Below are positions 17,866 through 26,870 of a stretch of DNA of 64,000 nucleotides, one piece after another. Numbering within the stretch: the stretch's first letter is position 1; every line of letters starts with the position of its first letter. The DNA lies in contig NZ_CP122954.1 in assembly GCF_030323545.1 (NCBI RefSeq), positions 930,001 to 994,000 of the forward strand. The letters run 5' to 3'. The position numbers were made by a program, and so were the translations under genes. The notes beneath the pieces were generated by a model that did not search any database, was not told the DNA's origin, and worked only from the letters and a program-made list of their open reading frames with translations. The DNA comes from Helicobacter pylori. GTDB lineage: Bacteria; Campylobacterota; Campylobacteria; Campylobacterales; Helicobacteraceae.

Positions 17866-18972
17866 AAAATTCCCAAAGGATGGTTTGCTATTGTATCCAA
17901 AAATATAGCGAAAAGCAAGCAGGTTTTCTAGGATTGCAAACAGGATCATAAAAGTGATAAAACTGCTCCCCCCATAGCTGAATAAGGGTAAGGGAATCCC
18001 CACCACAGGGGCTAACCCTAAAGTCATGGCGATATTCACGCTGGAATAAACAAAGATTAAAATAGAAATCCCAAGGGCTACAATCTTTAAAAACCAATCG
18101 CTGTTGCTCTCAAACAGATAAAAAAATAAATGCAAACTCAAGCCTATATAAATCGCAAAAAGCAACATAGCCCCTAAAAACCCGAAACGCTCCACGAAGT
18201 AAGCGAAGATAAAATCGCTCGTTGCAATAGGCAAAAATTTGAATTTGGTTTGCGTGCAAGCCTCTTTAGATTTGCCTAAAAACCCGCCCGATCCTATAGC
18301 GATAATGGATTGCATGACATGGTAATTAGGCTTTTCAGAAAGAAAGTCTGCGATGCGCTTTTTTTGGTAATCATGCAAAAAATGATAAGCGATAGGCGAA
18401 GCCACTAAAAGAGCGATAAAAAGAGGGAGCCACACCCTAGTCCTTAAACCCACGATAAGTAAAATCCCAAAACCCATGATGAGCACAATAAGAGCCGTGC
18501 CTAAATCAGGCTGTTTTAAAATCAAAGCCGCCGGTAAGCAAATGTAAAAACTAAGCTTTAAAAACATACCCCAATCATAGCCCTTAAAAGGGGGTGGGTT
18601 GATTTTAATCAAATGCGCCAATAACAAAAGGATAGCGATTTTCACGGGTTCGCTAGGCTGTAAAGTGATAGAAGTGAAAGGAATGACTAGCCATCGTTGT
18701 GCTCCAAGCTTACTCGATCCCATAAAATCCACTAACGCTAATAAAATAACGCATGCCCAATAAAACACAAAGAGCCAGCGATCGAGCTTTCTGAAAGGGA
18801 TAAAAAACACGATCCAAAAGAGAATAAACCCTATCGCATAATAAACCCCTTGCTTCAAGCTCAAAACCGCACTGCTCTCAAAAATCAATACAAAAGAAAC
18901 CACCAACAAGGGGATAATAAACACAAAAGGCAAAAGATCAAAATGCATCCAAATCCTTTTGTCTAATGCCAT
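17827..18972 (-). CDS. rodA: Rod shape-determining SEDS protein RodA
   Basis: SEDS-family integral membrane glycosyltransferase of the elongasome that polymerises lipid II. The 381-residue protein has about ten transmembrane segments and SEDS motifs LQPSEPVKIAILL, LKQPDLGTALI, HVMQSIIAIGSGGFLGK and GIPLPLFSYGGSS. The last residues (FLAQLVRALGS) and TAA stop are read from the 5' half of the downstream tRNA gene, overlapping it by 39 bases. It starts 17 bases after the end of the AG-tract GTPase gene. Confidence 0.93.
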   Translation of the reverse strand: MALDKRIWMHFDLLPFVFIIPLLVVSFVLIFESSAVLSLKQGVYYAIGFILFWIVFFIPFRKLDRWLFVFYWACVILLALVDFMGSSKLGAQRWLVIPFTSITLQPSEPVKIAILLLLAHLIKINPPPFKGYDWGMFLKLSFYICLPAALILKQPDLGTALIVLIMGFGILLIVGLRTRVWLPLFIALLVASPIAYHFLHDYQKKRIADFLSEKPNYHVMQSIIAIGSGGFLGKSKEACTQTKFKFLPIATSDFIFAYFVERFGFLGAMLLFAIYIGLSLHLFFYLFESNSDWFLKIVALGISILIFVYSSVNIAMTLGLAPVVGIPLPLFSYGGSSFITFMILFAILENLLAFRYIFGYNSKPSFGNFGFLAQLVRALGS

Positions 18973-18988
18973 GCGTTTTTCATAACCC

Positions 18989-20204
18989 CTAATCTGATTG
19001 TGTTAATTGTTTGATTGTATCCAAGTTGAGATAATTCTCCTTGAAAAGGGATTTTATCGTATCCATTGCAGGCAGTTCCACTTCGCCCGTCTCATCATTA
19101 AAGCACTTTTCTAGCACTTTCAAATAAGCAAACCCAATGCCTTCTGTGATAGCCACAGCGGTTGCACTCCCTGCAACACTCCCCACAACAGGAATGAATT
19201 TAAGCAAACCATTAACGAGCGTTCTCCCCACTTGCGCGATAGCGGTCACGCCCAACAATCCTGTGATTAATGATGCGGCTACAGATTCTTCCAAATCCAT
19301 TCCAAAAGCGTCATTCATTTTATAGATCATTCCTGCTTGAATGGGTGCAATAGCGAACGCATCGCTAAAGGGTATGGGGATAAGCCCAGCCGCTCCAGCC
19401 GCTCCTGATGCAACATGGATAATGGTTTTACATTCCTCTATCATGGCTTGCTTTCTTGCTTGGATGTTAGCTTTTTGAATCAGCAAGAAATGGTTTTGTT
19501 TGTTTTTCTTAGCTTCTATCAAGCATTTTTTCGTTTCATCTACCAATTCTTCTAAACCTTCAACAGGGACTTTTAACCCCCTAAACGAAAAGGCAACGGA
19601 ATTGACTCTCGCATAGGCTTTGATAAAACCTTTAAACCCCCATTCTTCGTCTATGATCCTTTTAGTTTCTTGGACAAATGCCTCGCCGTCTTCGGCTTGA
19701 GTGTTTGTGAAAACGATAATCGTTGGGATATTCCAATTTTTAGCGAAGCTTAATAGCTCTCTCTCTCTCTTGAACCCTAGAAGAAGTCTCTTTAACGCAC
19801 AGATACGCCACATCAATGGCTTCTTTTTCATCAAGCGTTTTAAAAGAATCTTCCATTTCTTTTTTAATGCTTTCCATGGTGTCGTGGTAATCTTTACCTT
19901 CAATGCCTTTAGTGTCCCACAAAATCAAGCCCTTCTTTTCATCAACATATTTTTCAAGATGCTGAGTGATGGGTTTTCCTACGCCTGCTTTAGCGATTTC
20001 TTTACCAAATAGAGCGTTAATGAGCGAGCTTTTACCCACACCAGTACCCCCCATGAGCAAAACATTCATCTTTGGTTTTTCCTTTTTGATGTGTTCAAGC
20101 ATCTTGCTCATGTTCAATCCTCCCTCTTTCCCATCAAGCGTGAATGAGTCGCCTAAAAAGCCACGCAAAACGCCGTTCAGTTTATCATGCCCGTTATGTT
20201 CCAT
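18989..20204 (-). CDS. GTPase with DUF697-like C terminus, phase-variable, OFF (HP0744-like)
   Basis: A predicted 405-residue Era/IRG-type GTPase when in frame. From ATG 20204 (MEHNGHDKLNGVL, ribosome site AAAGGGG) it encodes the P-loop LLMGGTGVGKSSLINALFG and G3 WDTKGIEG, then meets an (AG)7 tract. With seven units the frame runs into a stop after IKLR. With eight units it continues as REREL LSFAKNW, IIVFTNTQAED (G4-like) and a C-terminal membrane-interacting domain with GLIPIPFSDAFAIAPIQAGM, typical of DUF697. Hydrophobic, glycine-rich helices follow. HP0744 is recalled as a candidate phase-variable gene. The role is unknown; related GTPases act on membranes or stress and defence. rodA follows 17 bases downstream, so polar effects are possible. 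Confidence 0.8.
19757..19770 (-). repeat. (AG)7 tract in the GTPase gene
   Basis: Seven AG units on the coding strand. Frame arithmetic: CAA then 13 bases remain before CTATTAAGC, one more than a multiple of three, so OFF; eight, five or eleven units would be ON. Confidence 0.9.
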
Positions 20205-20298
20205 TAGAACCCCTTTAAAAATGATTTGAGCCACAAAATGTTGGTGCACTGATTATAGCGTATTCAAATAATGAAATAGGATTTTTTTAAGGTTTTGA

Positions 20299-20304
20299 GT
20301 AGAA
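20299..20304 (+). promoter_or_regulatory. Possible -10 box upstream of rluD-type gene
   Basis: TAGAAT, one mismatch from the consensus, about 50 bases before the start at 20355, in the divergent gap between the GTPase gene and the pseudouridine synthase gene. Confidence 0.3.
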
Positions 20305-20319
20305 TAATGGTTTTTAAAA

Positions 20320-20364
20320 ATGCAAAAAAGAGTTTGAATGCAAAAAGAGTTTGAATGCAAAAAG
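20320..20364 (+). repeat. Tandem ATG-containing 17/18-base units at the rluD start
   Basis: Two near-identical units, ATGCAAAAAAGAGTTTGA (18 bases) and ATGCAAAAAGAGTTTGA (17 bases), precede the true ATGCAAAAAG. Each unit brings AAAGAG just before the next ATG, acting as a built-in ribosome site. The first ATG opens a five-codon ORF, the second a short ORF in another frame. Confidence 0.85.
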
Positions 20365-21338
20365 TTTTCATCGCCCCTACCCATTACAAACGCCTTGATG
20401 AATTTTTAGCCAAAGAATTGCAAATTTCTAAAAACCAAGTATTGAATTTGATTAAAGAGGGGCTGGTGTTTTGTCAAAAAAAGGAGGTCAAAAAAGGGGG
20501 GCTAGCCTTAAAAGAGGGCGATGCAATCACGCTTTTAACGCCCAAAATCGCGCCCAAACCCTTAAAAAGAGATCTTGATTTAGAAATAGAAGTCATTTTT
20601 GAAGATGAAGACTTATTGGTGTTGAATAAGCCTCCTAATCTAGTCGTCCATAAAGCCCCAAGCGTGAAAGAGCCTACTTTAGTGGATTGGTTAAAATCTC
20701 AAAATTACGAGCTTTCTAATCTGGGCTTAAAAGAGCGCTATGGGATTGTGCATCGTTTGGATAAGGATACGAGCGGAGGGATTGTCATCGCTAAAAACAA
20801 TTTTACCCATGTTCATTTGAGCGAGCAACTCAAAACTAAAATGATGGGGCGCTACTATATTGCCTTGCTTTCAACGCCCTTAAAAGAAGAAAAAATGAGC
20901 GTGGAATGCTATTTGGCAAGAAACCCCAATAACCGCTTAAAAATGATAGCGCTCAAAGCGGCTAAAAAAGAAAAAAGCCGTTATTCTAAAAGCGAATTTA
21001 CTAGCTTGCTGACTTCTCAAAATGGCATGGATTTGATAGGGGCTAAACTATTCACCGGGCGCACGCACCAGATCAGAGCGCATTTAGAATATTTGAACAG
21101 ACACATCATCGGCGATAACCTTTACGGGCTTAATGAAGCGCTTCCTAAAGAAGAAATAAGAATCATGCTGCATGCCTATTTGATAGAGTTCAAACACCCT
21201 AGAAGCGAGCAAAAACTGCGCTTTAAAGTTCCCCTATTAAAGGATATGTTAGAATATCTTAAAAAAGTTTTTGACAAGGAGAATTTAGATGAGGTCTTGG
21301 ATGAAGAAAAAATACTTCACGCTTTTATTGCAAAGTAG
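20355..21338 (+). CDS. rluD: RluA/RluD-family 23S rRNA pseudouridine synthase
   Basis: Converts specific uridines of large-subunit rRNA to pseudouridine. The 327-residue protein has an N-terminal S4 RNA-binding domain (RLDEFLAKELQISKNQVLNLIKEGLV), then the catalytic motif YGIVHRLDKDTSGGIVIAKN, the KLFTGRTHQIRAHLEYLNRHIIGDNLYG block and a normal C terminus. Which position it modifies is not certain, so the symbol reflects the subfamily. It has an unusual repeated leader and overlaps the next gene by 50 bases. Confidence 0.85.
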   Translation: MQKVFIAPTHYKRLDEFLAKELQISKNQVLNLIKEGLVFCQKKEVKKGGLALKEGDAITLLTPKIAPKPLKRDLDLEIEVIFEDEDLLVLNKPPNLVVHKAPSVKEPTLVDWLKSQNYELSNLGLKERYGIVHRLDKDTSGGIVIAKNNFTHVHLSEQLKTKMMGRYYIALLSTPLKEEKMSVECYLARNPNNRLKMIALKAAKKEKSRYSKSEFTSLLTSQNGMDLIGAKLFTGRTHQIRAHLEYLNRHIIGDNLYGLNEALPKEEIRIMLHAYLIEFKHPRSEQKLRFKVPLLKDMLEYLKKVFDKENLDEVLDEEKILHAFIAK

Positions 21339-22548
21339 TGTGGTATTAGCGGTTTTTATAGGGTGTTCTTCTACCAGGAATCATACTTTTTCAGCCCTTA
21401 ATAATCAAGAAAATATAGATACTAAGCTTCCGGTAGTCCATTCTATTAAAACCATTAACGATGTGAGTTCAGTGGGTTTTGAATGGCCTAAAATCGCTGA
21501 CACTTATGACATTGATGGGTTTATTTTGTATCGTTTGAAAAAAGACTCCAAGCTTAAAAGAATCGCCACGATTAAAAACCCTTATGCGACCCACTATTAT
21601 GATGAGGGGCTAGAAACAGAGAGTTCTTACACTTACCAATTAGCCACTTACAAGGGCGATAAAATCTCTAACCTTTCAGACCCTATTTTAGTAAAAACCT
21701 CTTTTATCAATCCTGTAGAAAGCGTTTTTGCAAGCCTTGAATACCCTAAAAGCGTGAAAGTCTTTTGGAGCCCGCACCCAAATCCCAGCGTTTCTAAATA
21801 CATCATTCAAAGACAGAATAAAGACGGCAAATTTTTAAATGTAGGGGCTGTAAAAAACCGCTTGTTTGTGGAGTTTTTTGATAAAGATTTAGAGGATGGG
21901 AAAAAATACCGCTACCAAGTCATTGCTGAAAATTTCATGGGGGATAAATCCAGGCCTAGCGTCATAGTGGAGGGGAAAACCAAAGACTTACCCAAAGAAA
22001 TCACTAATGTTAGAGTGAGCCAAAACCTCACACGACACATTGAATTGAGTTGGGATAAATCCCCAGAAGAAGATGTGATAGCTTATCGCATTTACGCTTC
22101 CAACAACCGCAACGACAAATACAAATTCATCGCTCAAACCACCAACACTTCCTATGTGGATAAAATAGAAAAAGACAACCTCACTCGTTATTACAAAGTC
22201 GTCGCCCTTGATAAAACGCATCTTGAAGGGGCGTTACCCAAAGAGCCTGCCATGGGTGAGACCGCTGACAGACCCGAAGCCCCTATCATCACTAAAGGGA
22301 CTATTCAAGATTCTTCAGCCTTTATCCAATGGGAAAATAACCCAAGCGCTAAAATAGCCACCTATGCGGTGTATCGTTTTGAAGCCAATTCTAAAACCCC
22401 TTTGCGCTTTGGGAATATCACCAAAAACCAATTCGTGGATAAGGACATGAAAGTGGGCGTGGCTTACCGCTATCAAGTGGTGAGCGTGGATAAAGATGGT
22501 TTAGAGTCGCACCCAAGCAAAGAAGTGCGTTTGTTTTTAGAGCGCTAA
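21289..22548 (+). CDS. Fibronectin type III repeat lipoprotein (HP0746-like)
   Basis: A 419-residue predicted lipoprotein. MRSWMKKKYFTLLLQSSVVL is a signal sequence ending at lipobox VFIGC (Cys26). The rest consists of about four FN3-like repeats, each with a VxWxP/ISWDKSP type strand, YRIY or YAVYR, and a YRYQVVSVDKDGL or YYKVVALDKT type strand. An AAGGAG site 8 bases upstream supports ATG 21289, inside the 3' end of rluD. Likely faces the periplasm; binding partner unknown. trmB follows after 10 bases. Confidence 0.85.
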   Translation: MRSWMKKKYFTLLLQSSVVLAVFIGCSSTRNHTFSALNNQENIDTKLPVVHSIKTINDVSSVGFEWPKIADTYDIDGFILYRLKKDSKLKRIATIKNPYATHYYDEGLETESSYTYQLATYKGDKISNLSDPILVKTSFINPVESVFASLEYPKSVKVFWSPHPNPSVSKYIIQRQNKDGKFLNVGAVKNRLFVEFFDKDLEDGKKYRYQVIAENFMGDKSRPSVIVEGKTKDLPKEITNVRVSQNLTRHIELSWDKSPEEDVIAYRIYASNNRNDKYKFIAQTTNTSYVDKIEKDNLTRYYKVVALDKTHLEGALPKEPAMGETADRPEAPIITKGTIQDSSAFIQWENNPSAKIATYAVYRFEANSKTPLRFGNITKNQFVDKDMKVGVAYRYQVVSVDKDGLESHPSKEVRLFLER

Positions 22549-22558
22549 AAGGGTTTTA

Positions 22559-23740
22559 ATGCCCCATTTTTTAGCCAAGCTAGACTCCAAGCCTTTAGAA
22601 TACCCCTTAATTGAAGGGGATTTTTGTTTTCATAAGGAATTTTTAAGCTTAAAACACCCCACTAAAAGCTGTGTGTATGCGAGTTTTAAGGATCGCATTT
22701 TTTTATTGCAAAAAATCCGGCGAGCGGGTGATTTTTTGATCAAAAGCGAAAAAGCAACGCCCTTAAAAAGAGAGGTTTTAAAACAAGCTTTAAGGATTTA
22801 TTCGCAATCTTTTGAAGTCATTTCGCATAATTTGCAAGAAAATTCTAAACATGCGAGCCAAAAAAAAGCCCTTGATTTAGGAACTTTTGAAGACTTTATT
22901 CAAAAAAATCAAGCCCCTATTTTAGCCGAAATTGGTTTTGGGAGCGGTAGGCATTTGATAGAATTAGCCAAAAACAACCCCACTAAAACATGTTTAGGGA
23001 TAGAGATTCACACCCCGTCTATCGCGCAAGCGTTAAAGCAAATGGAGTTGTTGGATTTAAAAAATCTGCACATCTTGCAAGGCGATGGCCGTTTAATTTT
23101 AGAAAGCATGCCACATCACAGGTGCGAGAAAATTTTTGTGCATTTCCCTGTGCCATGGAATGAGAAAAAACACCGCCGAGTGCTAAGCGAAAAGTTTTTA
23201 AACGAAGCTTTAAGGGTTTTAAAGCCTAAAGGGTTTTTGGAATTACGAACCGATGATAGCCTTTATTTTGAAGACAGCTTGAAATTGGCCCTAAAAAACT
23301 TTAAATGCGAGATAGAAATCAAAAAAAACGCTCAAATCCCGGTGGTCAGCAAGTATGAAGCGCGTTGGAATAAACTCAAAAAAGATATTTATGATTTAAG
23401 AATTTATTCTTTAGAATGGAATGAAACCCCTTTTGATAACCATGCATTTGATTTTTCTTTTGATACAATAACAATGAGTAAAAAGAGCGTTAAAACGATT
23501 TTAAAAACCCCAAAAATTATTAAAGAGGGGTATTTTGTGCATGTTTGTAATATTTATGAAAATAAGGGGGATTTTTTAGTGGAATTGAGCATGGGGGATT
23601 TTGATTGGCCTGTGCGTTTGTTTGTTTTACTGACAGAAAACCAGATTTTTTATCTCAATAAAAGCCCCTTAAAAACCTTAAACAACCACAAAGCGCATCT
23701 TTTGCTTCAAAATATCCTAAGCCAAAAGGGAATTGGATGA
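22559..23740 (+). CDS. trmB: tRNA (guanine-N7-)-methyltransferase, extended form
   Basis: SAM-dependent enzyme forming m7G46 in tRNA. The core has AEIGFGSGRHLIELAKNNP (SAM loop), LGIEIHTPSIAQAL, and KIFVHFPVPWNEKKHRR followed by FLELRTDDSLYFE. At 393 residues it is much longer than the usual 220-240: about 115 residues precede the SAM site and about 130 follow the core, as in epsilonproteobacterial versions. It overlaps ftsE by four bases (ATGA), linking it to the ftsEX operon. Confidence 0.9.
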   Translation: MPHFLAKLDSKPLEYPLIEGDFCFHKEFLSLKHPTKSCVYASFKDRIFLLQKIRRAGDFLIKSEKATPLKREVLKQALRIYSQSFEVISHNLQENSKHASQKKALDLGTFEDFIQKNQAPILAEIGFGSGRHLIELAKNNPTKTCLGIEIHTPSIAQALKQMELLDLKNLHILQGDGRLILESMPHHRCEKIFVHFPVPWNEKKHRRVLSEKFLNEALRVLKPKGFLELRTDDSLYFEDSLKLALKNFKCEIEIKKNAQIPVVSKYEARWNKLKKDIYDLRIYSLEWNETPFDNHAFDFSFDTITMSKKSVKTILKTPKIIKEGYFVHVCNIYENKGDFLVELSMGDFDWPVRLFVLLTENQIFYLNKSPLKTLNNHKAHLLLQNILSQKGIG

Positions 23741-24408
23741 GTGTGATCATCGCAGCGAATAATCTATGCTTGCAATACCAGCAAAACGAACCGGTCATTA
23801 AGCATGCTAATTTGCGCATCAAACGCAAGGATTTTGTGTTCATTTCAGGGCCTAGCGGGAGCGGTAAAAGCACGCTTTTGCGTTCGTTCTATGGGGATTT
23901 AAAACTTTTTAGCGGTAAATTAGAAGTTTGCAATATCAACATGAACAACGCTTCAAAATCAACGATTTTAGATTTGCGTAAAAATATTGGCGTGGTTTTC
24001 CAAGATTATAAATTGATCCAAGATTACACGATTGAGCAAAACATCAAACTGCCGATGATTATTTGTGGCGTTAAAAAAGAAGAATGCCATTTGCAGCTAG
24101 AAAAACTTTTAGGGCATATTGATTTACGCCATAAGGCTAACCGCTACCCCAAAGAGCTCAGTGGGGGCGAACAACAGCGAGTAGCTATGGCTAGGGCTAT
24201 GGCGAACTGCCCTGAACTCATTTTAGCCGATGAGCCTACCGGGAATTTAGACGATTATTCTAGCGATAAAATCTGGAGCCTATTAAGGGGCATGAACACG
24301 CAATTAAACGCTACGATCGTGGTGGTTACGCACAAATTCCCTAAAAATTTTAGCGCTTATCACCGAAAATTTTATATAGAAGATGGGGAAGTTTATGAAT
24401 ACTCTTAA
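23737..24408 (+). CDS. ftsE: Cell division ATP-binding protein FtsE
   Basis: ABC ATPase that pairs with FtsX at the division site to control peptidoglycan hydrolases. The 223-residue protein has Walker [11 protein letters not shown]-loop VVFQDYKLI, signature [19 protein letters not shown] and Walker [14 protein letters not shown]. It is tightly coupled to trmB upstream (4-base overlap) and ftsX downstream (14-base overlap). A LytM-domain gene follows ftsX, completing the module. Confidence 0.93.
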   Translation: MSVIIAANNLCLQYQQNEPVIKHANLRIKRKDFVFISGPSGSGKSTLLRSFYGDLKLFSGKLEVCNINMNNASKSTILDLRKNIGVVFQDYKLIQDYTIEQNIKLPMIICGVKKEECHLQLEKLLGHIDLRHKANRYPKELSGGEQQRVAMARAMANCPELILADEPTGNLDDYSSDKIWSLLRGMNTQLNATIVVVTHKFPKNFSAYHRKFYIEDGEVYEYS

Positions 24409-25201
24409 AAAGCATTTAGCCTTTATCATTCCCCTGGTAGCGTTATTGTTTAGCTTGGAGTGCGTGCTATTTATCAATCAAGCGATAGAGCAGAAAGAAA
24501 AAAAATTGATTGAAGATTATTCGGTCGTGTTGGCCAGCACGCAAAAATTAGGCTTGGAATTGTTGCGTCAAAATTTTAGCGAAATCATAGCGTTAAAAGA
24601 AATGGATCCTAATTATTCTTTAGAGCCTCTTCAAAAAACCTTAGGCACAGACGGGCTTAAGGAATTAAGGAAAAATTTACCCTTTTTTTATTCTTTACAA
24701 CTTTCCACATTCCCCACTCAAGAGCGTTTAGAAAACATTAAAGAAAAATTGCTCAAAATCCCTGGCGTTCAAAAAGTTGAAGTCTTTGCCAAAACTTACA
24801 TGCAAGTGTATGATCTCTTGAGTTTTATTAAAGCGGCGGTCTATATCTTTGCGTTAGTGGTCTTTGTCTTATCGGTTTTATTGATGTTTAAGCAAGTCCG
24901 CATCTGGATCTATCAATACCATGAGAGGTTAGAGATCATGGATTTATTAGGGGCTTCGGTATCTTTTAAAAACGGGTTTTTGTATAAAATAGCTTTAATG
25001 GATTCTTTAATCGCTAGTTTTTTAGCCCCCATGCTCATGCTTTATATCACTTCGCAAAAAGGTTTTGAAAAAACGATGGATACTTTAGGTATTATAGGAG
25101 GCGCGTTTGTTTTAAACCATTTTTTATGGGGACTGCTTTTTAGCCTTGTGGTCTCATTTGTTTCTGTTTTACTTGTAGCTTGGAGGACTAGACATGTATA
25201 A
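24395..25201 (+). CDS. ftsX: Cell division protein FtsX
   Basis: Membrane partner of FtsE. From ATG 24395 ([19 protein letters not shown]) it is 268 residues: one N-terminal transmembrane helix, a periplasmic domain of about 120 residues, then three helices around residues 145-265 (AAVYIFALVVFVLSVLLMF and two more). GGGGAAG before 24395 favours this start. It overlaps ftsE by 14 bases and the downstream LytM gene by 8. The periplasmic loop is where FtsX normally contacts its hydrolase activator. Confidence 0.9.
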   Translation: MNTLKKHLAFIIPLVALLFSLECVLFINQAIEQKEKKLIEDYSVVLASTQKLGLELLRQNFSEIIALKEMDPNYSLEPLQKTLGTDGLKELRKNLPFFYSLQLSTFPTQERLENIKEKLLKIPGVQKVEVFAKTYMQVYDLLSFIKAAVYIFALVVFVLSVLLMFKQVRIWIYQYHERLEIMDLLGASVSFKNGFLYKIALMDSLIASFLAPMLMLYITSQKGFEKTMDTLGIIGGAFVLNHFLWGLLFSLVVSFVSVLLVAWRTRHV

Positions 25202-26396
25202 ATTAGGAATATTTTTATTAGCCACCTTACTATTCGCTAACACGCAAAAAGTGAGCGATATTGCTAAAGATATTCAACACAAAGAAACCCTTTTAAAAAA
25301 AACCCATGAAGAAAAAAACCAATTGAACAGCCGTTTGAGCTCTTTAGGCGAAGCGATCCGCTCTAAAGAGCTTCAAAAAGCTGAGATGGGGCGCCAAATG
25401 ATCGCTTTAAAAAAGAGTCTTGAAAAAAATCGTAACGAAAGTTTGGCACAAGAAAAAGTCCTAACCAACTACCGCAAGTCTTTAGATCATTTGCAAAAAC
25501 AGCGATCGTTTTTACAAAAGAAGGTGTTTGATACGCTTTTACAGGATTTCCTTTTTTCACAAGCCCTAAAGGGGCAGAATTTAGCCTCTTCTAATGATGT
25601 TATTTTACAAGTAGCGTTTGAAAACTTGCACCAAAACACTCTGTCTAAAATGTCGCAACTAAGCCAAGAAGAAAAGGATCTCAACGCGCAGGCCTTAAAA
25701 GTCAAAAGCAGCATTCAAAAAATCTCATCTGTCATAGATGAGCAAAAAACTCGTGAAGTAACCTTAAAATCCTTACAAACCGAACAAGATAAGCTCATTT
25801 TGAGCATGCAAAAAGATTATGCGATTTATAACCAACGATTAACCCTTTTAGAAAAAGAGCGCCAGAATTTAAACGCTCTTTTAAAACGCTTGAATATCAT
25901 CAAACAAAACAGAGAAAATGAAGAAAAAGTCAGTTTGAAAAAATCTTCTCAAGCCTTAGAAGTCAAACAAGTAGCGAGCTCTTATCAAAATATCAACACC
26001 ACGAGCTATAACGGGCCAAAAACGATCGCTCCCTTGAACGATTATGAAGTGGTGCAAAAATTTGGCCCCTATATTGACCCGGTTTATAATTTAAAAATTT
26101 TTAGCGAGTCTGTTACGCTAGTGTCAAAAACCCCAAACGCTTTGGTGCGTAATGTTTTAGACGGGAAAATCGTGTTCGCTAAAGAAATCAACATGCTTAA
26201 AAAAGTCGTTATCATTGAGCATAAAAACGGCATCCGCACGATTTATTCCCAATTGGATAAAATCGCCCCCACCATTAAAAGCGGCATGCGGATCCAAAAA
26301 GGCTATGTTTTAGGGCGCATTGATCAACGCTTGGGCTTTGAAGTTACCATGAGAGAAAAACACATCAACCCCTTAGAACTCATCGCGCGCAATTAA
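25194..26396 (+). CDS. EnvC-like coiled-coil protein with degenerate LytM domain
   Basis: Predicted periplasmic activator of cell-wall amidases working under FtsEX control. A short signal sequence (LGIFLLATLLFANT) is followed by about 230 residues of coiled coil, then a LytM/M23 fold. The zinc ligands of active M23 enzymes are missing: the usual HxHFEV motif reads LGFEV and YAHL reads YSQL, so it should not cut peptidoglycan. That matches EnvC, which activates amidases without being an enzyme. The amidase AmiA encoded at 45.1-46.5 kb is a plausible client. Overlaps ftsX by 8 bases. Confidence 0.85.
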   Translation: MYKLGIFLLATLLFANTQKVSDIAKDIQHKETLLKKTHEEKNQLNSRLSSLGEAIRSKELQKAEMGRQMIALKKSLEKNRNESLAQEKVLTNYRKSLDHLQKQRSFLQKKVFDTLLQDFLFSQALKGQNLASSNDVILQVAFENLHQNTLSKMSQLSQEEKDLNAQALKVKSSIQKISSVIDEQKTREVTLKSLQTEQDKLILSMQKDYAIYNQRLTLLEKERQNLNALLKRLNIIKQNRENEEKVSLKKSSQALEVKQVASSYQNINTTSYNGPKTIAPLNDYEVVQKFGPYIDPVYNLKIFSESVTLVSKTPNALVRNVLDGKIVFAKEINMLKKVVIIEHKNGIRTIYSQLDKIAPTIKSGMRIQKGYVLGRIDQRLGFEVTMREKHINPLELIARN

Positions 26397-26398
26397 GA

Positions 26399-26426
26399 TT
26401 TAACAAATCGTTTTTATTGCCGATAT
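26399..26426 (+). promoter_or_regulatory. Sigma-28 (FliA) type promoter for flaG-fliD
   Basis: TTTAA (26399-26403), a 15-base spacer, then GCCGATAT (26419-26426), matching the FliA pattern TAAA-N15-GCCGATAA. It lies just after the EnvC-like stop codon and about 68 bases before flaG. Confidence 0.7.
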
Positions 26427-26494
26427 TGGCTAAAGAGCTTATGCAAACAAATAAATCATTATACTTGTAGGCATGGAAAAATTTGGAGGTTTTT

Positions 26495-26854
26495 ATGGTC
26501 AATAAAGTTCAAGGGATTGGGATTCCCACATCTCACACAAGCGTTCAAACAACCCCTACAAAAGAGATCAGTCGCGCAAATACTATAAACACTATTGATG
26601 AATCTAAGACAACAATAGACCCTGATCAATACAAACCCAAGCTAGAATTATTGAGCGAGCGTCTAAATGAAGAAATGAAACGCATCGGCACGGATATTAA
26701 TTTTAGTTATAACGATACGATTAAAGGGTTAGTGGTTTCAGTTAAAGACGCTAACGGGGATAAGGTGATAAGAGAAATACCCTCTAAAGAGGCTGTGGAG
26801 CTTATGCAAAGAATGCGTGATGTGATAGGCATTATCTTTGATGAAAAAGGCTAA
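26495..26854 (+). CDS. flaG: Flagellar protein FlaG
   Basis: Small flagellar protein of 119 residues that influences filament length. The C-terminal half has the FlaG core: LNEEMKRIGTDINFSYNDTIKGLVVSVKD, then IREIPSKEAVELMQRMRD. Start chosen at ATG 26495 with GGAGG five bases upstream; the in-frame TTG at 26483 overlaps that site. It precedes fliD by 16 bases behind a sigma-28 type promoter, so it should be expressed with late flagellar genes. Confidence 0.9.
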   Translation: MVNKVQGIGIPTSHTSVQTTPTKEISRANTINTIDESKTTIDPDQYKPKLELLSERLNEEMKRIGTDINFSYNDTIKGLVVSVKDANGDKVIREIPSKEAVELMQRMRDVIGIIFDEKG

Positions 26855-26870
26855 AGATTAGAGGTAAAAC

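Noticed and set aside
18989..19903. Basic N terminus (MKVKITTTPWKALKKKWK) as the true start of the C-terminal half of the DUF697 GTPase
   Set aside because: That part is an out-of-frame reading of the G-domain upstream of the AG tract; the real N-terminal frame carries the P-loop.
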